Positions 35,618 to 49,241 are shown, counted from the first letter of the stretch. The stretch is 64,000 nucleotides of DNA from Argentina anserina (GCF_933775445.1 NC_065876.1:28086001-28150000); one strand, 5' to 3'. The notes: generated by a model not told the origin, from the sequence alone. Program-made: numbers and translations.

Positions 35618-38600
35618 TATATATATATATATCTTCCTTTTGTCTCTGTCTGCACTACTATTTCCCGGCCTGCTTTCCAACTCTGGCGATTCAATTGCAT
35701 CTCCGACCCACTATTCTTATGGATTTCCCAAATTACCATACAACAGTTACATTCTGTATGTGCTCAACTCCTGCTTCCGTGGTTTGTTTGGTTTTGCAAG
35801 TTCGTGGCATTTTGAGGCCTTTGATGTTGGTCTTGCCGCTAGCTAGGCTACTAGGCTTGGCTCTTTTGTAGAACTTGTATATTGTTAACACCTCCCCTTG
35901 ACGGGGTAATTCTTGGCAACATTCCCCCTTATTCTGGCTGCCATATCGGCCGGAGTTAACCCAACAAGGCAAGGCATTGAGCCGGCAGGGCAGGTCACGC
36001 CACCTCTAGCTCAGGCGCCGCCGCCGGCGCTACCAAAGTAGCTCGTCAAAGCAGTAAAAACATATTGCACGGGCACACTCTCCCACATCGGGAAATGGAA
36101 GTAACAATTCTCCCAATACGCTTATAAAAGCAACCAGAAACCTCATAAAAATGATAACGTATTCTTAAGACTTTAACCTACAAACTTAAGTCTCGTTCTG
36201 AATTTAACTTAAGTTTCAAAGAGTCATATGTCGGCGCACTGCTAACCCTTGATCTTAATCCCGGTTTTGTGTAGGTTAACCGGACCAAAGGTATACAAGC
36301 TGCGTGAATAAGTCCCCGAATTTTGTACTCGCAACATATATATTTAGTTCACTTTGTTGTACTGCACTACTGGTTGTGCTTGCTCATGTTGGCACAAGCA
36401 ATGCTGGTTGCGAGTGGTTGGTTTGACAAAAATAAAATACTACTTTGATCGAGTGTCTGAATTGTGGATAGAAGAGAGGGAATGGTAAAGGTGTTGTGCG
36501 TAGGAGGTGATGTATGTATAGAACAAGGATTGGGTCATTTGATGACTTGAGTAATAAAATGTTTAAAGTACGTAGACATGTACGTACATACAGTTGTTCC
36601 ATGGCATCTCAGCCGCGCTTAGGTCTTGTTGACTTGAATAGGAGAACTGACAAGTGAGTATAAATCCAAACCTTGACCTGAAATGGATTAGGTATGATTA
36701 ACGGTGCAGCAAACAAAGTTATTTAGTCTACAATTCTACATCATGAATGGTTCATACTTCATACTAGTGCATTACTCCCAGACCAAAATGAAGTGCACAG
36801 GTTTGAGAGACCAGCAGGAATGCCTGAATTGCTGGATCAGTTGTTTGCCGGAATGGTACACCCAACACCTCCAAAAATTAATCTAATTGCCTTGGTCAAG
36901 AGCAACTTTCTTCCTTGTGTCTATATATTAATATTAAAGTACGTATTAGACACATACAGTTAGGTGGAATTTGGAAGAGCAATTGGTTGTAGGCTGGTGG
37001 ACATTCAAGCACAATGTTGGTGCTAAACAATTACAATTTAACGTACAAGATAATTACACATACATGCATGTACAATGTTTTGTTGCATGTCATTAGGACT
37101 CAATCTTCACTGACCTCTCCAGCTCTCCTTCTACATCAAAATCTGTTGAAAGTGCAGAACTCAGGTAAAAACTCCGATATCACTTTATGATCGACTTAAA
37201 ATAAATGTCTGTTAATACCCCAAAATGACGTCACTGATGCTCTCACGTACACTACTAATATAAATGTAGATGCATCGTTTTCCAATGAAGTAGGTGGTAT
37301 CAATCATATATATATATATATATTACCATTTGTAAGTTATTAAAAAAACCAGCGGATGAATTTTATGCACGTTTCGGTTGTTAGGAAATGAAACTGCAGC
37401 TCGTTTGACTGGATCAAGTCTCAGTGGAGGACTGAAGGAGTGAGATAGAAGATATGAGAGAGATAAATAAAGAGGAAGACCAAGTAAAGAGAGATGGTGT
37501 GTGAGCTAGGGTTTCCCTGTTGATTAATTTTAACCTAAATTGTGCATGTCAACTCCTCCCTGCATGAGAGAAGGAAGATGGAAGACGGAAGATGGAAGAA
37601 GCAAGATGCGAATGAGGGATCCAAAAAATAAGACCAAGTAAGAGCTAGGATGGTATGCAAGCCAGCTAGGTTGTCCTACCCTTGTTAATTAGTTAATTGC
37701 AACCAGCAGAAGTTTTAGTTTTTAGTTTTTACTAATTGAAGAGAATGAGTAAATCACACCACGTACAATCGCACCGGCAATGTGGTCTGAATTAGTCAAT
37801 TATCCTATGTGAAAGCTACTAGATATTCCGAATTGTCGTTGCAATATACAACCTGTAGAGTGTAGAGTTGATTTATTAATTGATTGAAATCGTCAGTACT
37901 TTGCTGCATAAAAGCTTTTGAAGAGGGGAGGAACTGGGGTAGCTACATTGGAGCGAGAGGGTCATTTCACTCGTTTGACCCTTCTCGGTTGCTGAAAATT
38001 AGTTCTAGTGTATAGTATACTTTCATAATATACTATATTAAACTACATCGATTCACCCCTATGCATGAAAGAAAACAAAAGGGACTAGGTTGTTATCAAG
38101 ATTATCCCATGCATATATTTACTGACAACTGTGGCAAGTGCACACTTGGGGAGTGCGACTATTTTATTTATTTAATAATTAATAATAGATGGTCATCTAG
38201 CTGTTAACATTTGTCAATGGCCTGTATTGTTATATTGCAGTCGCCTCAGCTCTCAGCTGGCAAAGGACCTGCACTGATAGTATATGCTAGACATGCGACA
38301 AATGTGTCTCATAAATTATTATTGCACGAGAATTTTTGTTTTCCTTGCATATCATTTTCACAGTAGGTGTTGGATTCAATAACTAAGATTTAATACTTGA
38401 CACCTAAAATTGAGCCATTTGAAGCCTACCATTTTGAGATCAACAGTCATTTTTCTAGTATATTCATGTGCTTCACCTCCATATGAGTAATTATTCTGTG
38501 TACTGGAGCATCACGTGGCACTGTTATGTGGTGTACTCAGTTAATTATATTACTTCATAGTATAATCAACATGCACACGATGAAATATGAAAAATATTAT

Positions 38601-38982
38601 TTAAATATGAGTAATCAATTAGAAACGAACACAGTAAAAAATGGACCAATAATATTAAAAGAATACGCAACGTAGACTATGTACCGGTTACATATAATAA
38701 TTTTTCCCTCTGTGTATAGTTTAATTAATTACGTAAAATTTATAATTGGCATTTTCATCTGGTTCACGTACAACTGCATTTTCATATCTATCACTATAGA
38801 GTTTAAACTACCTGAGGAAGAATCCACCTTAATCTCAACTACAGACTCCAAGTACTTTCTATTGCATGAAGAACAAAGCAAGTCCATAAGATCCCAATTG
38901 CATGGCATTCATTTGACTGAATTAAGGACTGCGTCGTGAACATACAATCTAAACCGAGACCATCAGACTAAGGTAGTATTTC
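35618..38982. other. Intergenic region with a GC-rich unidentified patch
   Basis: 35930-36050 is unusually GC-rich (GCCGGCAGGGCAGG, GGCGCCGCCGCCGGCGC) and followed by CCCACATCGGGAAATGG, which looks like retroelement LTR-type or repeat sequence, though I found no termini. The rest is AT-rich with a TA microsatellite near 37310. No gene recognised. Confidence 0.4.
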
Positions 38983-39884
38983 TAGAGTTGGACATAACTG
39001 GAAAAAAAACAACCATATTTGAACCCAAACTGAATCTGGAAAAAAAAATCGAACCGAACAAATTATGTTTGGGTTGAGTTTTGAGTTTAGCCCTCATAAA
39101 CCGAACGAAACTGAACCGACCCAAATAACCCGAAGTCAACGGTTAATGTCATCGTTTTGGTATATTTTTAATTTTATTATTTAAAAAAATAAAACTAAAG
39201 TGAGTATAAACCTAATTGATCTAATCAATTTTGCAGTCTCTCTCATCTCTTAGACAAAAAAAAATTATAACTCTCTTTTTCTAAATCATCACTCCTTAGT
39301 TTAGCGTTATAGTAAAAGTTCACTTCATTCCGCAAAACCAGTCCATATAACTCATCCCTCCTCCTCTTCTCTTCTCCCTTCTCCTTCGATCTCCATTTCT
39401 CGTCTCTTTTTTTTGTACCGTGACTCGAAAAATTGAATTCTCTAATCAATGATTTTATTAATGTTTCATATCTTCAGTGAATAAGTATCAATAACGGCTC
39501 ACATGAGACGTGAAAAAAGATTTGGACAGACCATGTGACCTACATGATGGACTTAACGATGTTCAATTACCTAAACTCACAGGGAGTGCGAACATTGTTG
39601 TTCCTCTCTGATTTTAATGCAGTAGATTTTTTTGTTCATGAGCTAAATATGCACTGTGGAGATGTTAGAGTCAATTAGGTATGGAATAATCATTAGACCA
39701 TTAGTTTTTCATCTTTATATTAAATTTTGTACTTTAAAATTAATATATAATATTACGTATTTTACATACGGGTAAAACCGAAGAAAAAAAAACCGAACCG
39801 TGTGGTTGAGTTTGGTTGTGGGTCATAGTCTATAAAATAAAAAAACAAACCAAACCAAACCGTATTGACCCATGTCCACTCCTA
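38983..39884. mobile_element. Possible hAT-like non-autonomous element with AACCGAACC motifs
   Basis: The left end TAGAGTTGGACAT and right end CATGTCCACTCCTA are inverted with few mismatches, and both flanks of the interior carry AACCGAAC-type motifs as in common plant MITEs. Flanking 8-mers do not match well, so the boundaries are tentative. Confidence 0.45.
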
Positions 39885-40404
39885 ATATTTTTTTATCGAA
39901 AATGTGGTAATTCCGTTTTTAGATTGAGTGATATTTATTTCAATTTTATCTTGTATAGTGTCTTGTCACTCTTCTGTTATTGTTAACTGCGTTGGAGTAT
40001 TTGTTTTTTTTTTTTTGAGAAAGAAGTACGTTGGAGTATTCATTTTAACCAAATATAAGAAAAATGATCGTGCGTAAAGAGTACGTCATGCATGAAACGG
40101 CATAACGCAGTAAATTATGAAGGTATACAGTACAAGAGTATAATTAAATCGAATATATATTCATGTTACATCTGTCGTGTCGTCGTGATACATATATAAT
40201 TTAGTATTCAATAATTTTATAGAAATCTCGCGTATAAATTAATGGTATAATACTTGATAAAAAGACAGAATTAATCCCCTTCCACAAAGGGAATCGAGAA
40301 ATAAAATGATACAACACTCTGCGCATGCTGTTTCTACCTCAGCGATGGAGCTGACGTATACATACGTAGTTGGATGGAAATTAAGGGCAAGCTTTTGAGT
40401 TGGT
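39885..40404. other. 3' flank of the dioxygenase gene
   Basis: AT-rich sequence with a T run near 40005. Probably includes 3' UTR close to 40405. Confidence 0.4.
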
Positions 40405-41602
40405 TCACTCGGCCTTGACTCGCAGGTGATCTAAGCAAGGCCTGATCCAAGACGCTGGGCTAGCCTGAAGTTCCATGAACTCTTCATAGGACATTCCGAT
40501 GAATTTTGGTGCTTCGCCACCCAACAACTCCGGGATAGGCAGAGCAGCAGTGTCAAGTGCAGGTCCATGTGGTACAGCTATGGAGATCCTTGTAGCTCTG
40601 TTGTTCACAACAGCCCGATGCCATACGCTCTTGTACTTATCATTAGTCAAGATCTGCATTTGGTCACCAATGTTAACGACAAAAGAACCCGGAGCACAAT
40701 CAACGAGCACCCACTTGCCGTTATGCTGGACTTCAAGGCCACCCATTTCGTTCTGAATAAGGAGAGTCACGAGTCCGTGATCGGTGTGAGGGGGGATTCC
40801 GATTGCTTGGTCGGGTTGTGGACAGGCCGGATAATAGTTAGCAGCGAGGATTTGTAGGCCGCGGTCCCAGTTCATCGCCTTGGCTATGTACTCAGCCTCC
40901 AACCCTAAGCTCTCTGAGATTCCGCTCAACAATTCGGTAGCAACTTGTCGAGTTTGTTTGCTGAACTTCATTGAAATGTCGCTGTACTCAGCTGGTTTCT
41001 GGAGGGAGTGGAAGTCGGGATGTGCTATGACCTTGAGGTAATCCCTCCACAGACGAACTTTCTCTATCGCAAAGTTATAGGTTGTCCCGCACTTGATTGG
41101 TTCCAGCAGCTTCCTTGATTGGAACTCCTTCTTCTCTTCCTCAGGAAGCTGAAAAAACTTTTGGCACGCCTCGATCATTGATTTCATCAGGTTCTCAGGT
41201 ACACCATGGTTGATAACCTAAATAAAAATAATACACTATCAGCTACGTCCCTTCGTATTGCAATATTTAATTATTTATAACCTAATTACTTGCTTTAGTA
41301 CGTAGCGCAAAAAGTATCGTCCAAAATATACGTATGTATACCTGAAAGAAGCCCCATTCCTCACAAGCTTTGCCAAGCTTTTCAATGGCCTTGGACCGGA
41401 GTTCGGGGGAGCCGGAGGTGAGATGGGCGTAATCGATGGTGGGAATAGAGTGCTCTGGGTCACTGGCATTAGCTTGATCCTTGGGGTTCTTGATGTAGGT
41501 GTACTCAAATGGCACGGAGTTGAGTTCAGCACCGGCGTTGGTAAGTGTCTTGATGCTTGCTACTTCGGCTTCGTCAGCAACGGTGGTCATTGGAGGTGCC
41601 AT
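40405..41602 (-). CDS. 2-oxoglutarate/Fe(II)-dependent dioxygenase (DOXC class)
   Basis: Two exons, 41602-41342 and 41217-40405, join CAG|GTATAC...TAG|GTT in phase 0 and give about 357 residues, normal for this plant family. The N-terminal non-haem dioxygenase domain has SIPTIDYAHL and EEWGFFQVINHGVP across the exon junction. The catalytic 2OG-FeII domain has HTDHG (Fe ligands His231, Asp233), VWHRAVV (His287) and RISIAVPHG (Arg297 of the 2OG-binding RxS). These enzymes hydroxylate or desaturate hormones and specialised metabolites. The pattern resembles the F3H/DMR6/SPP-like DOXC group, but the substrate cannot be read from sequence. Members usually have two or three introns, so one intron is slightly reduced. 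The TATA box is at 41755 and the ATG is followed by a second in-frame Met at residue 5. No damage seen. Confidence 0.9.
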
Positions 41603-41754
41603 TTGAGAGAGGGAAAATACGTACGTAGGAAGAGACCTGTACGTGTGCTTTCTTAGCTTTTTGAAGGACTGAAGGAAAGGAATGAGAACTTTTTTTCCTT
41701 ACGATACAGAATGAAAGAGAATGATATGAGTAGTTCTGATGAAAGATCGAGTTG

Positions 41755-41763
41755 CTATTTATA
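41755..41763 (-). promoter_or_regulatory. TATA box of the dioxygenase gene
   Basis: The minus strand reads TATAAATAG about 153 bp upstream of the ATG, preceded by a GGCTAATTGG sequence that contains an inverted CCAAT. Confidence 0.55.
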
Positions 41764-41899
41764 GCCAATTAGCCATGAAGTCGACCTCAAATTTCCAACA
41801 CGGAGGTATATTTTAACGGTTGTTTATTTTTGAAATATTAGATTCCATTGTCAACGTTTTTGGTAGATTTAATCAATAATTTGAATCCATCACACCTTA

Positions 41900-43855
41900 T
41901 AGATAGATATAGGCAAGGGCTCGTCAACGGGCCCGGGCCAGGTCCGGCCCATGAGTGGCGGGTATAGGCCGGGTTTTAGTATATTTAAATAAGTAATGAG
42001 TCGGACCCAGTCGAGTATTTTTATAAATATGAAGATTCAAATCCGCCCATCTAAAGCGGATCTTGCAGATTTTTTAGGGCCGGGCCTTCCGAGCTTTTAC
42101 GGGGTAAGCCTTGTGGGTTTGTATTAGAAAAAAAAACATAATACTCTTATTTAAAGGTTTAGAACAATAAAAGAATTATTAGAAAATATTCTAAAAAAAG
42201 TCACAAATAAATTCTAGTTTCGAAATATTGTCGATCGACACCAGTAGATATGATCGGTATATATATTTACGGATCCTGTAAAAATTTCGTCTGTTTTGGA
42301 CATGGTTTGACCGTCTGTACCGTTTTGACATAATAAAACATCATTGACTGAGGTTTTGCCAAATGAGTTTCCTCGTAGTGACTACGCAAGATCGATGACA
42401 AAAATTAGGTGATTTCAAATATGTAAACAGCTTTCAGCATTCGCATCTTGGTAATGGGTCATCACTTAGGACATATTAGTAGTGTTTTTGGTTTACCGAA
42501 AATTCCGAGGTCAAACGAGGTCCGAATTTGATTAAATTTTTACAGGATCACTAAATATATATAACGATCACATCGGCTGGTGTTGATCGATCCTGAGAAG
42601 TTTCCTTCATATATTCGTTTCATAATGTGATAGTTTTATTCTAAACCTAATATAAAGGTTATGATACATTAGTGGATACTTCAACGATCGACAACTTTAG
42701 TTCGAAATATGGTCGATCGACACAAGCAGATGTGATCGGTATATATATTTAAGGATCCCGTAAAAATTTCGTTTATTTCGGACATGGTTTGGCCGTCCGT
42801 ACCTACAGTCAACCAAAAAAGATGCGTTTTGACATATTAAAACCCCCACTGACCGATGCTTTGCGAAATGGGTTTCCTTGGTGGGACCACGCACGATCGG
42901 TGATAAAAATTTGATGATTTCAGATATGCAAACGGCTTTCAGTGTTCACATCTTGGTAATATGTCTTCTCTTATGACATATTAGTTGTGTTTTTAGTTTA
43001 CCGGAAATTACGACGGTCAAACAAGGTCCGAATTGGATGAAATTTTTACAGGGTCACTAGATATATACACCGATCACATCAGCTGGTATCGATTGATCCC
43101 AATGAGTTTCCTTCATATAGTTGCTTTATAATACAATAGTTTTATTCTAAACCTAATATAAAGGTTATGATGCATTAGTTGACACTTCCGCGATCAACAA
43201 CTCCAATTCGAAATATGGTCGATCGACACCAGCAAATGTCATTAGAATATATATTTAGGAATCCCGTAAAATTTTCGTCCGTTTTGGACATTGTTTGACC
43301 GTTCATACTTACGGTCAACTAAAAAAGATGCATTTTGACATATTAAAACCTCATTGACCAGGGCTTCACCAAATGAGTTTCCTCGGTGCAACCACTCATG
43401 ATTAGTGACCAAAATTAGGTGATTTTAGATATGCAAATGGCTTTCGACGTTCACATCTTGGTAATAGGTCCTCCCATAAGGCATATTAGTGTTGTTTTTG
43501 GTTTACCAGAAATTTCGACGGTCAGACGAGGTCCGAATTTGATGAAATTTTTACAAGGTCACTATATATATACTGATCATATTGGTTGGTGTTGATCAAT
43601 AGTTTTCTTCATATAGTTCCTTCATAATGCGATAGTTTTATTCTAAAACTAATAGAATATGTATGTATAATATTTTATTATCTGACGGGCTTTTAGCGGG
43701 CCAGGCCGCGTTTCACACTTCTAAACTAAATCCGGCCCTCTATCCACGGAAGCGGGATTTGACGGGCTTTCTCGTAGGCCAGGCTGGACCAGATAAAAAC
43801 TCATCGGGCTTGCGGACCTCCACGAATGTTGCAGACATGCGGGCTAAATAATGAA
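41900..43855. repeat. Repeat block with three tandem ~490-bp units in a GGGCC-rich frame
   Basis: Three units start at 42219, 42701 and 43207 with TTCGAAATAT.GTCGATCGAC and each continue through TCCGTAAAA.TTTCGTC, a GACCG..CGTAC segment and ATAGTTTTATTCTAAA (period 482 then 506 bp). The array ends near 43655. GGGCC/GGCCGGG-rich segments (41930-42130 and 43685-43855) flank it on both sides, similar in composition to the element at 2945-3351. No protein-coding frame. It may be one non-autonomous transposon with internal tandem repeats. Confidence 0.75.
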
Positions 43856-44745
43856 GCCTATATATAATTACCAGAGATTTGCCCTTAATTTATGTTTTAG
43901 AGAAGACAACAACTAGTTTGTGACTCACCATTCGCTACTCTCATGCAATAGGAGACAGATGCTACTAGACCATTAGACAGATGCCTATACTTAGGTGTCA
44001 ATGCAAGGCCGTTAATTAGGCTTACAAAGTAAGTGGTATTGTAAGTTTATACGCCATAATTCATTTCAGTTTTCTTTTTGTCTGTGTTTAAAACCAGTCT
44101 AGTACGTAAGTAGTAATTGAAAAAAAATCTTGATGTTATATCTTATTATAATTTATAAGATGTGGAATGGTTAAGCAATTGTGGGAGGGGTGATGTATAG
44201 AACGAGATTGGGTCATTTGTTGATGACTTGGTCGCTCCATAGTTGTAGTTGAGCTTTTTCTCGTGCTGCTATTTTCTTTCTTTATGAGAAATTAGTAATG
44301 TTCTGCTGCTCTGTTTGAATCGAATCGAGAAATATATAATTTTAATTTTTTCTCCTCAAATTTTCTAATTTTGCCATTTTTATTTTTATGTGCACCTCGG
44401 TTCTATTTTAGTATGATATTTCTTTCCAATTTGACAAATTTTCCCATTTGAAAACTCAAAATCTTTGTACATTTAATCAGATAGAAACCAAAATAAATTT
44501 GCATTTGTTTCCAATGTACTCATTGAAACATTATTATTTTGAGAACACCTTTATATTATGGGCTCTTAGAGATATCTTTGAATCTATAACTAAAAATATA
44601 CATTGATAGAGAAATACTTAACTGAAGAAGCATAATACACATTTTGATTGAATGTAAATAATTAAATTTCTAAATGAATAATGTTCTCATTTGTCAAACC
44701 GGCAAAAAATCATATTGAAATGAGAAGATACAAGACAATATTACA
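43856..44745. other. Intergenic, no feature recognised
   Basis: AT-rich sequence without coding frames. The 8-bp target duplication of the next element is at 44738-44745. Confidence 0.4.
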
Positions 44746-45364
44746 CTAGGAAGCACGGTAACGTGCCTTCACCCATGTTTCCCGCTTCTGAAGCGGAACC
44801 ACTGTGGAAACGCGACGGAAACGTCCAGAAACGCCTGGAAACGCGCCGGAAACACCTGGAAACATGTCGGAAACACTCGGAAACGCCCGGAAATGTGTTT
44901 CCAGAAAAATGTGTTTTGGAAACGCGAGTTTCCGAATTGAAAACGCGGTGGAAATACGAGTTTCCGAATTGAAAACGCGAGTTTCCAAAAAAATAAATGT
45001 TTTTTATTTATTTTTAAATGAAGGGCTAGACATACCTTAGTCGAGTCAAATGACTTATTTCGACATATTTTTGACCTCTCGCCGAGTCGCCGACCCTCTT
45101 TCTCTCTTGTTGATATCTAGATCTCTCATTATATTTGTATTATTTTGAATGTTGAACACCAAATTATTTTAGTTTTTTGAGATTTTGAGTTACTCAAACT
45201 AAAAATTTGTTATTATATTTATTTTTTGTATAATTTATATATATTTATATTTTTTTTATTATTTCAACGTTTCTAAAACGTATCCGCTTCCTAAAAAAAT
45301 TGAAAAACACGCTTCCGCGTTTCCAAACGTTTCGCTTCCCCGTACCCGATTCCGTGCAATCTAG
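44746..45364. mobile_element. Non-autonomous hAT-like element, 619 bp, perfect TSD
   Basis: The left end CTAGGAAGCACGG and right end CCGTGCAATCTAG are inverted, with a perfect 8-bp duplication atattaca on both sides (44738-44745 and 45365-45372). The first 250 bp consist of repeated GGAAACGC/CGTTTCC-like motifs and the right end repeats CGCTTCC motifs. No transposase. Confidence 0.85.
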
Positions 45365-45435
45365 ATATTACATTCCAGATGAATTTCTAAATGAATACTC
45401 TTCTCATTCTAAATGAATACCCTATCTTCTCTTAC

Positions 45436-48425
45436 TTTTTTTTAATAGGGAAAACTGCCCCTAATTTATTGAAATCAAACTAACAAAGGAGGGAGACAAA
45501 ATAACCTGACCTTTTATGTCTGATAAACTCCAACAAAGAGAATAAACAAAAGCTCAATCCGGCATGTGTACACCCACACATGCAAAACCATATATATAAA
45601 AACACTCCTAGCAAATAGCAAACTCTCAGCCAAGAAATCCTTAATTAAAAGACGGTATGAAGCTGGTAGCATTGGCAGACAGCTGTGAGATACTAAGAAT
45701 ATAGAAAATAGACATATCGTGATGCTTCTTGTAAGGATGAAAAGAATGCATAGCAGACTCTCTGAACAATTCCAAAAGATGACGTTGGGCTTCCAACACA
45801 TTAAAAATCTTACATTCGAAACGTACAGGATTTTTAGTGATCTAAATAAACCAAATTAGATTACAGAAGACTAGAAACCAAAGTTGACGTTTAGGTTTTG
45901 GGAACGCTGAAACACCAACACCATTAAACACTTCATCAAGGGTACCCCAAGGCAAGAATGAATGAGAAAATAGAAGGCAAACTCATTTCCATAAAGCCAC
46001 AATTTCAGAACAATGCAAAAGAAGATGTGTACCCAATTCCGCATGACTTCCACAAAATGAGTAACGAGATGGAAGTGAAAAACCTCACCGTTATAAAACC
46101 TCATCAGTTAGTAAACGCCCATGAATAGCCTTCCAAACAATAAGAGTTTTGCGGGGTTGAATTGCTTTACTCCATATCACTTTACCCCAATCTTTATGCT
46201 CACCTTGATTTGAGAAGAAAACAAAAGCTTCTTTTGCTGTCAGAATTCTTGAGGAGGAGTGCGGCCATAAAAGAGAGTCAGATGTGTCTGCATCAGGCAG
46301 AGCAATACGCTCAATTTTTTCCGCTGCTTGAGGGAATGAAGAAATAAATCTGCTGGGAGAACCCAATGAGAATCAACAATAACATCATTCACCTTAGCAT
46401 GAAGTGGAATATAGCCACTTACTCCAACACTAGTAGCAATAGGCTCACCCAACAAATTATCTTGCCAAAAAGATATCCTCTTACCATCACTAATACTCCA
46501 ATGCAAAGAATTTAAAAACATTGGCCAAACATTTTTGAGACCTAACCAGACTGAAGATCTCTTGTAAGACTTTATATGTTGGAAATCATCTTTCAAAAAA
46601 CGAGCTCTAAGCAAAATAGAGGCTGAAGAGGAAGAGGAGAGCATCTCCCAACATCTCTTTATTAGAAGAGCACGATTAGCCTCAAATAGATCACGTAACC
46701 CCAAGTCTCATTCCTCTTTAGGTGTACAATAGTGACACCAAGCAACAAGAGGCATGGCTATTTTCAAAGGGTCTCCAGTCCAAAAAAAAAATTCATGATC
46801 CAAGATTGAAGGTCATGAAGTAAATCAGCCGGCCACTGATAAATCTGAAAACTATAAACCAAAATGCATTGAATCACTGATTGAATAAGTTGTAGCATAC
46901 CCGCTTGCGACAACAGAGAACATTTCCAAGATGACAACTTGCATCTCACTCTATCTGCAATGGCTTGAAAATACACACTCTTGAGACGTCCCTGGAAAAT
47001 TGGAACCCCAAGGTATGTGAATGGAAGAGATCTCTGCTTGACACCCAAAATATTTCGGATAACAAAGCGTCTACGGTGAGTATATTTCCCAAGGAACACA
47101 AGCGATTTAGATTTATTGACTCTTTGCCCTGAATTCAAGCCATATTCCTTCATAAATTTCATTATATTCTTCAAAGATCTCTTGGTACCCCTCATAAAAA
47201 CCATAATATCATCTACAAATAGAACATGCGAGGGTGGAGTAATACCAATAGGAGCTGACAGTAAATCAATAAGTCCATCCTTAGCCAGCTTAGTGAGACC
47301 TCTACTTAAAACCTCTTCCGCAAGACAAAAGAGAATAGGTGACAAATGATCTCCTTGACGAACACCACGAGAACAAGGAAAAAAACCATTCCATCTCACC
47401 ATTAACTAAAATTGATAAGTGTGCAGACCCCAAAATTGCTTTAATCCAGTCATAAAAATGATCTGAAAAACCAAAAGCCTTCAAAACCCGAAGTAAGAAA
47501 TCCCAATCAAGGGTGTTAAATTCCTTTTGCACATCAAACTTAATTGCAATGTTACCGCCCTTACAATTATGATCCAAGAGGTTAATGCATTCTGAAGTCA
47601 ATATAATGGGGTCTGCAATAATGCGGCCTCTAAGAAAAGCACTTTGGTTGGGTGAAATAATCCGAGTAGCAATACTTCCCAAACGGTCAGCTAAAATCTT
47701 TATGATAATCTTGAAAATAAAATTCGCCATAGCAATAGGACGCAACTGTGTTACGGTGTCTGGTACATGGACTTTAGGAATCAAGATCATTAAATTGGAA
47801 TTGAAGTGAGGGAGAATGTATCCAGTATTGAAAAAACTCTAAACAGCTTGGACTATCTCTGCACCAACAACAGACCAACACTTCATAAAAAAAATTCCAC
47901 CAAAACCATCTGGACCAGGAGAACTATTATGATCCATGGAACACATAGTCTGAAATATTTCCTCAGATGTGGGAATGGCTGTTAACATAGCATTATCCTC
48001 AGTAGTCATGAGATTAGGAATTACCTGAGAAACTAGACCAGTGTCTCTTACAACAGAATCTGCTGTGAAGAGGCCATTAAAATAATTTACCACATGATCA
48101 CTAATCTCTTTTGGGTCATCAATAATACTGTTTCCATCTCTCATATTTGATAATGACTGTTTAAGATGCCGGATTTTAACCATTGCATGGAAGAACGAAG
48201 AGTTTCAGTCACATTCAGTAAGTCATTTTATCCTTGATTTATCACATAAAAATTTCTCTTGAAGCAGAAGAGCCTCATGAACTTGAGCACTGGCAACACT
48301 CTCCTTGGAAAGCAAGTCATCAGAAGGACCCAAACTAGCAATTTCCCGTTGAATTATATGCAAATCATCAAATGGCTTCTCCACCATTATGTTTACATCC
48401 TCAAACTCAGCTTTATTCCAAACCA
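45436..48425 (-). mobile_element. 5'-truncated L1-type LINE
   Basis: Minus-strand remains of an ORF2-like protein: reverse transcriptase with SSPGPDGFGG, LIPKV, LRPIAMANF, FLRGRII and the catalytic LFVDDIMVF (near 47215), then a zf-RVT-like C-terminal region (46100-46700). Frameshifts and stops interrupt it; no endonuclease or ORF1 remains. A T run at 45436-45443 is the reverse of the 3' poly(A). Identical 13-mers tatcttctcttac flank it at 45423-45435 and 48426-48438. The coding similarity begins right at the inner edge of the right copy, so the 5' end was lost during insertion. The element cannot transpose on its own. Confidence 0.88.
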
Positions 48426-48438
48426 TATCTTCTCTTAC

Positions 48439-49241
48439 TCTTAATAGGGGAGTGAGGATGCCTATCTCACTTGTGCTTATCTCATTTCCATGGATAAAAT
48501 CCTTGCTTCCTTCCTTATAACAAACTTTTGACACTATTAAAATGAACTATTCTTTGTCTTTGCTGCACTTAATTAAGGACGTACAAGTTATTCTCATATG
48601 ATTTTTATTAGAAGAGTGGTGCCATATTTTCATCTCTGCTTTTTATCTCTGCATCAAGATCTTTGTTGAATATGGATTTTCTATCTTTTAGTTTTGGATG
48701 CTTCATTGCTGTCAAGGAAGTTTCGTTGCTTGATCAAGGAAGCTGCTTGGAGAGGCAAAGAGTTTCTCAACTAGAACATGTAACAATGGCTTTCCTTTCC
48801 TTTTTATGTCATGAAAATGTTTGTCCCTGATATTAATTAATTAATTTAGTACATTGTGTACCAGTCGACCCTACTTTAATTGTTGTACCTAGCTGAGATA
48901 TTCTTCTTCTCATTGGCTGTTTTTATTTTTCTTCCGGGAGATTGCTCTTTTGAGTCAGTTTGAACATGAGAACATAATTCAGTACTATGGCACACAAAAG
49001 GTACCCATTATCTAATAGTACACATGTATAAGTATTTTTGCTGTGCTATGGACTTTTCTACAATAGCTAGTACTCATGGATGTCCATACTTCAATAATGA
49101 TATAAAATTGATACTGTGCTACTGATTTAGGTGACAATATGTAGAGGCATTACTTTTACTTCTATTTGACTTCTTGACATAGCATTGAAACAAGATTGTT
49201 CATGGCTGTGGCGCCTGTGGCTCTTTGTGTGTGACTTGCAG
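48439..49241. other. Intergenic, upstream of the IST1-like fragment
   Basis: No coding region with recognisable features. The TTGCAG at 49236-49241 is the acceptor that opens the next fragment. Confidence 0.4.

Noticed and set aside
35930..36130. GC-rich patch as a tRNA or 5S-derived element
   Set aside because: No cloverleaf arms or conserved A/B boxes could be aligned by eye; left as an unidentified repeat.
38975..39892. 8-bp target-site duplication around the AACCGAACC element
   Set aside because: agtatttc and atattttt agree at only about half the positions; the element is reported without a TSD claim.
44763..45040. Overlapping frames on both strands encoding repeated ETRR/KRLET-like residues
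   Set aside because: They fall in the GGAAACGC repeat array of a hAT-like element; not protein-coding.
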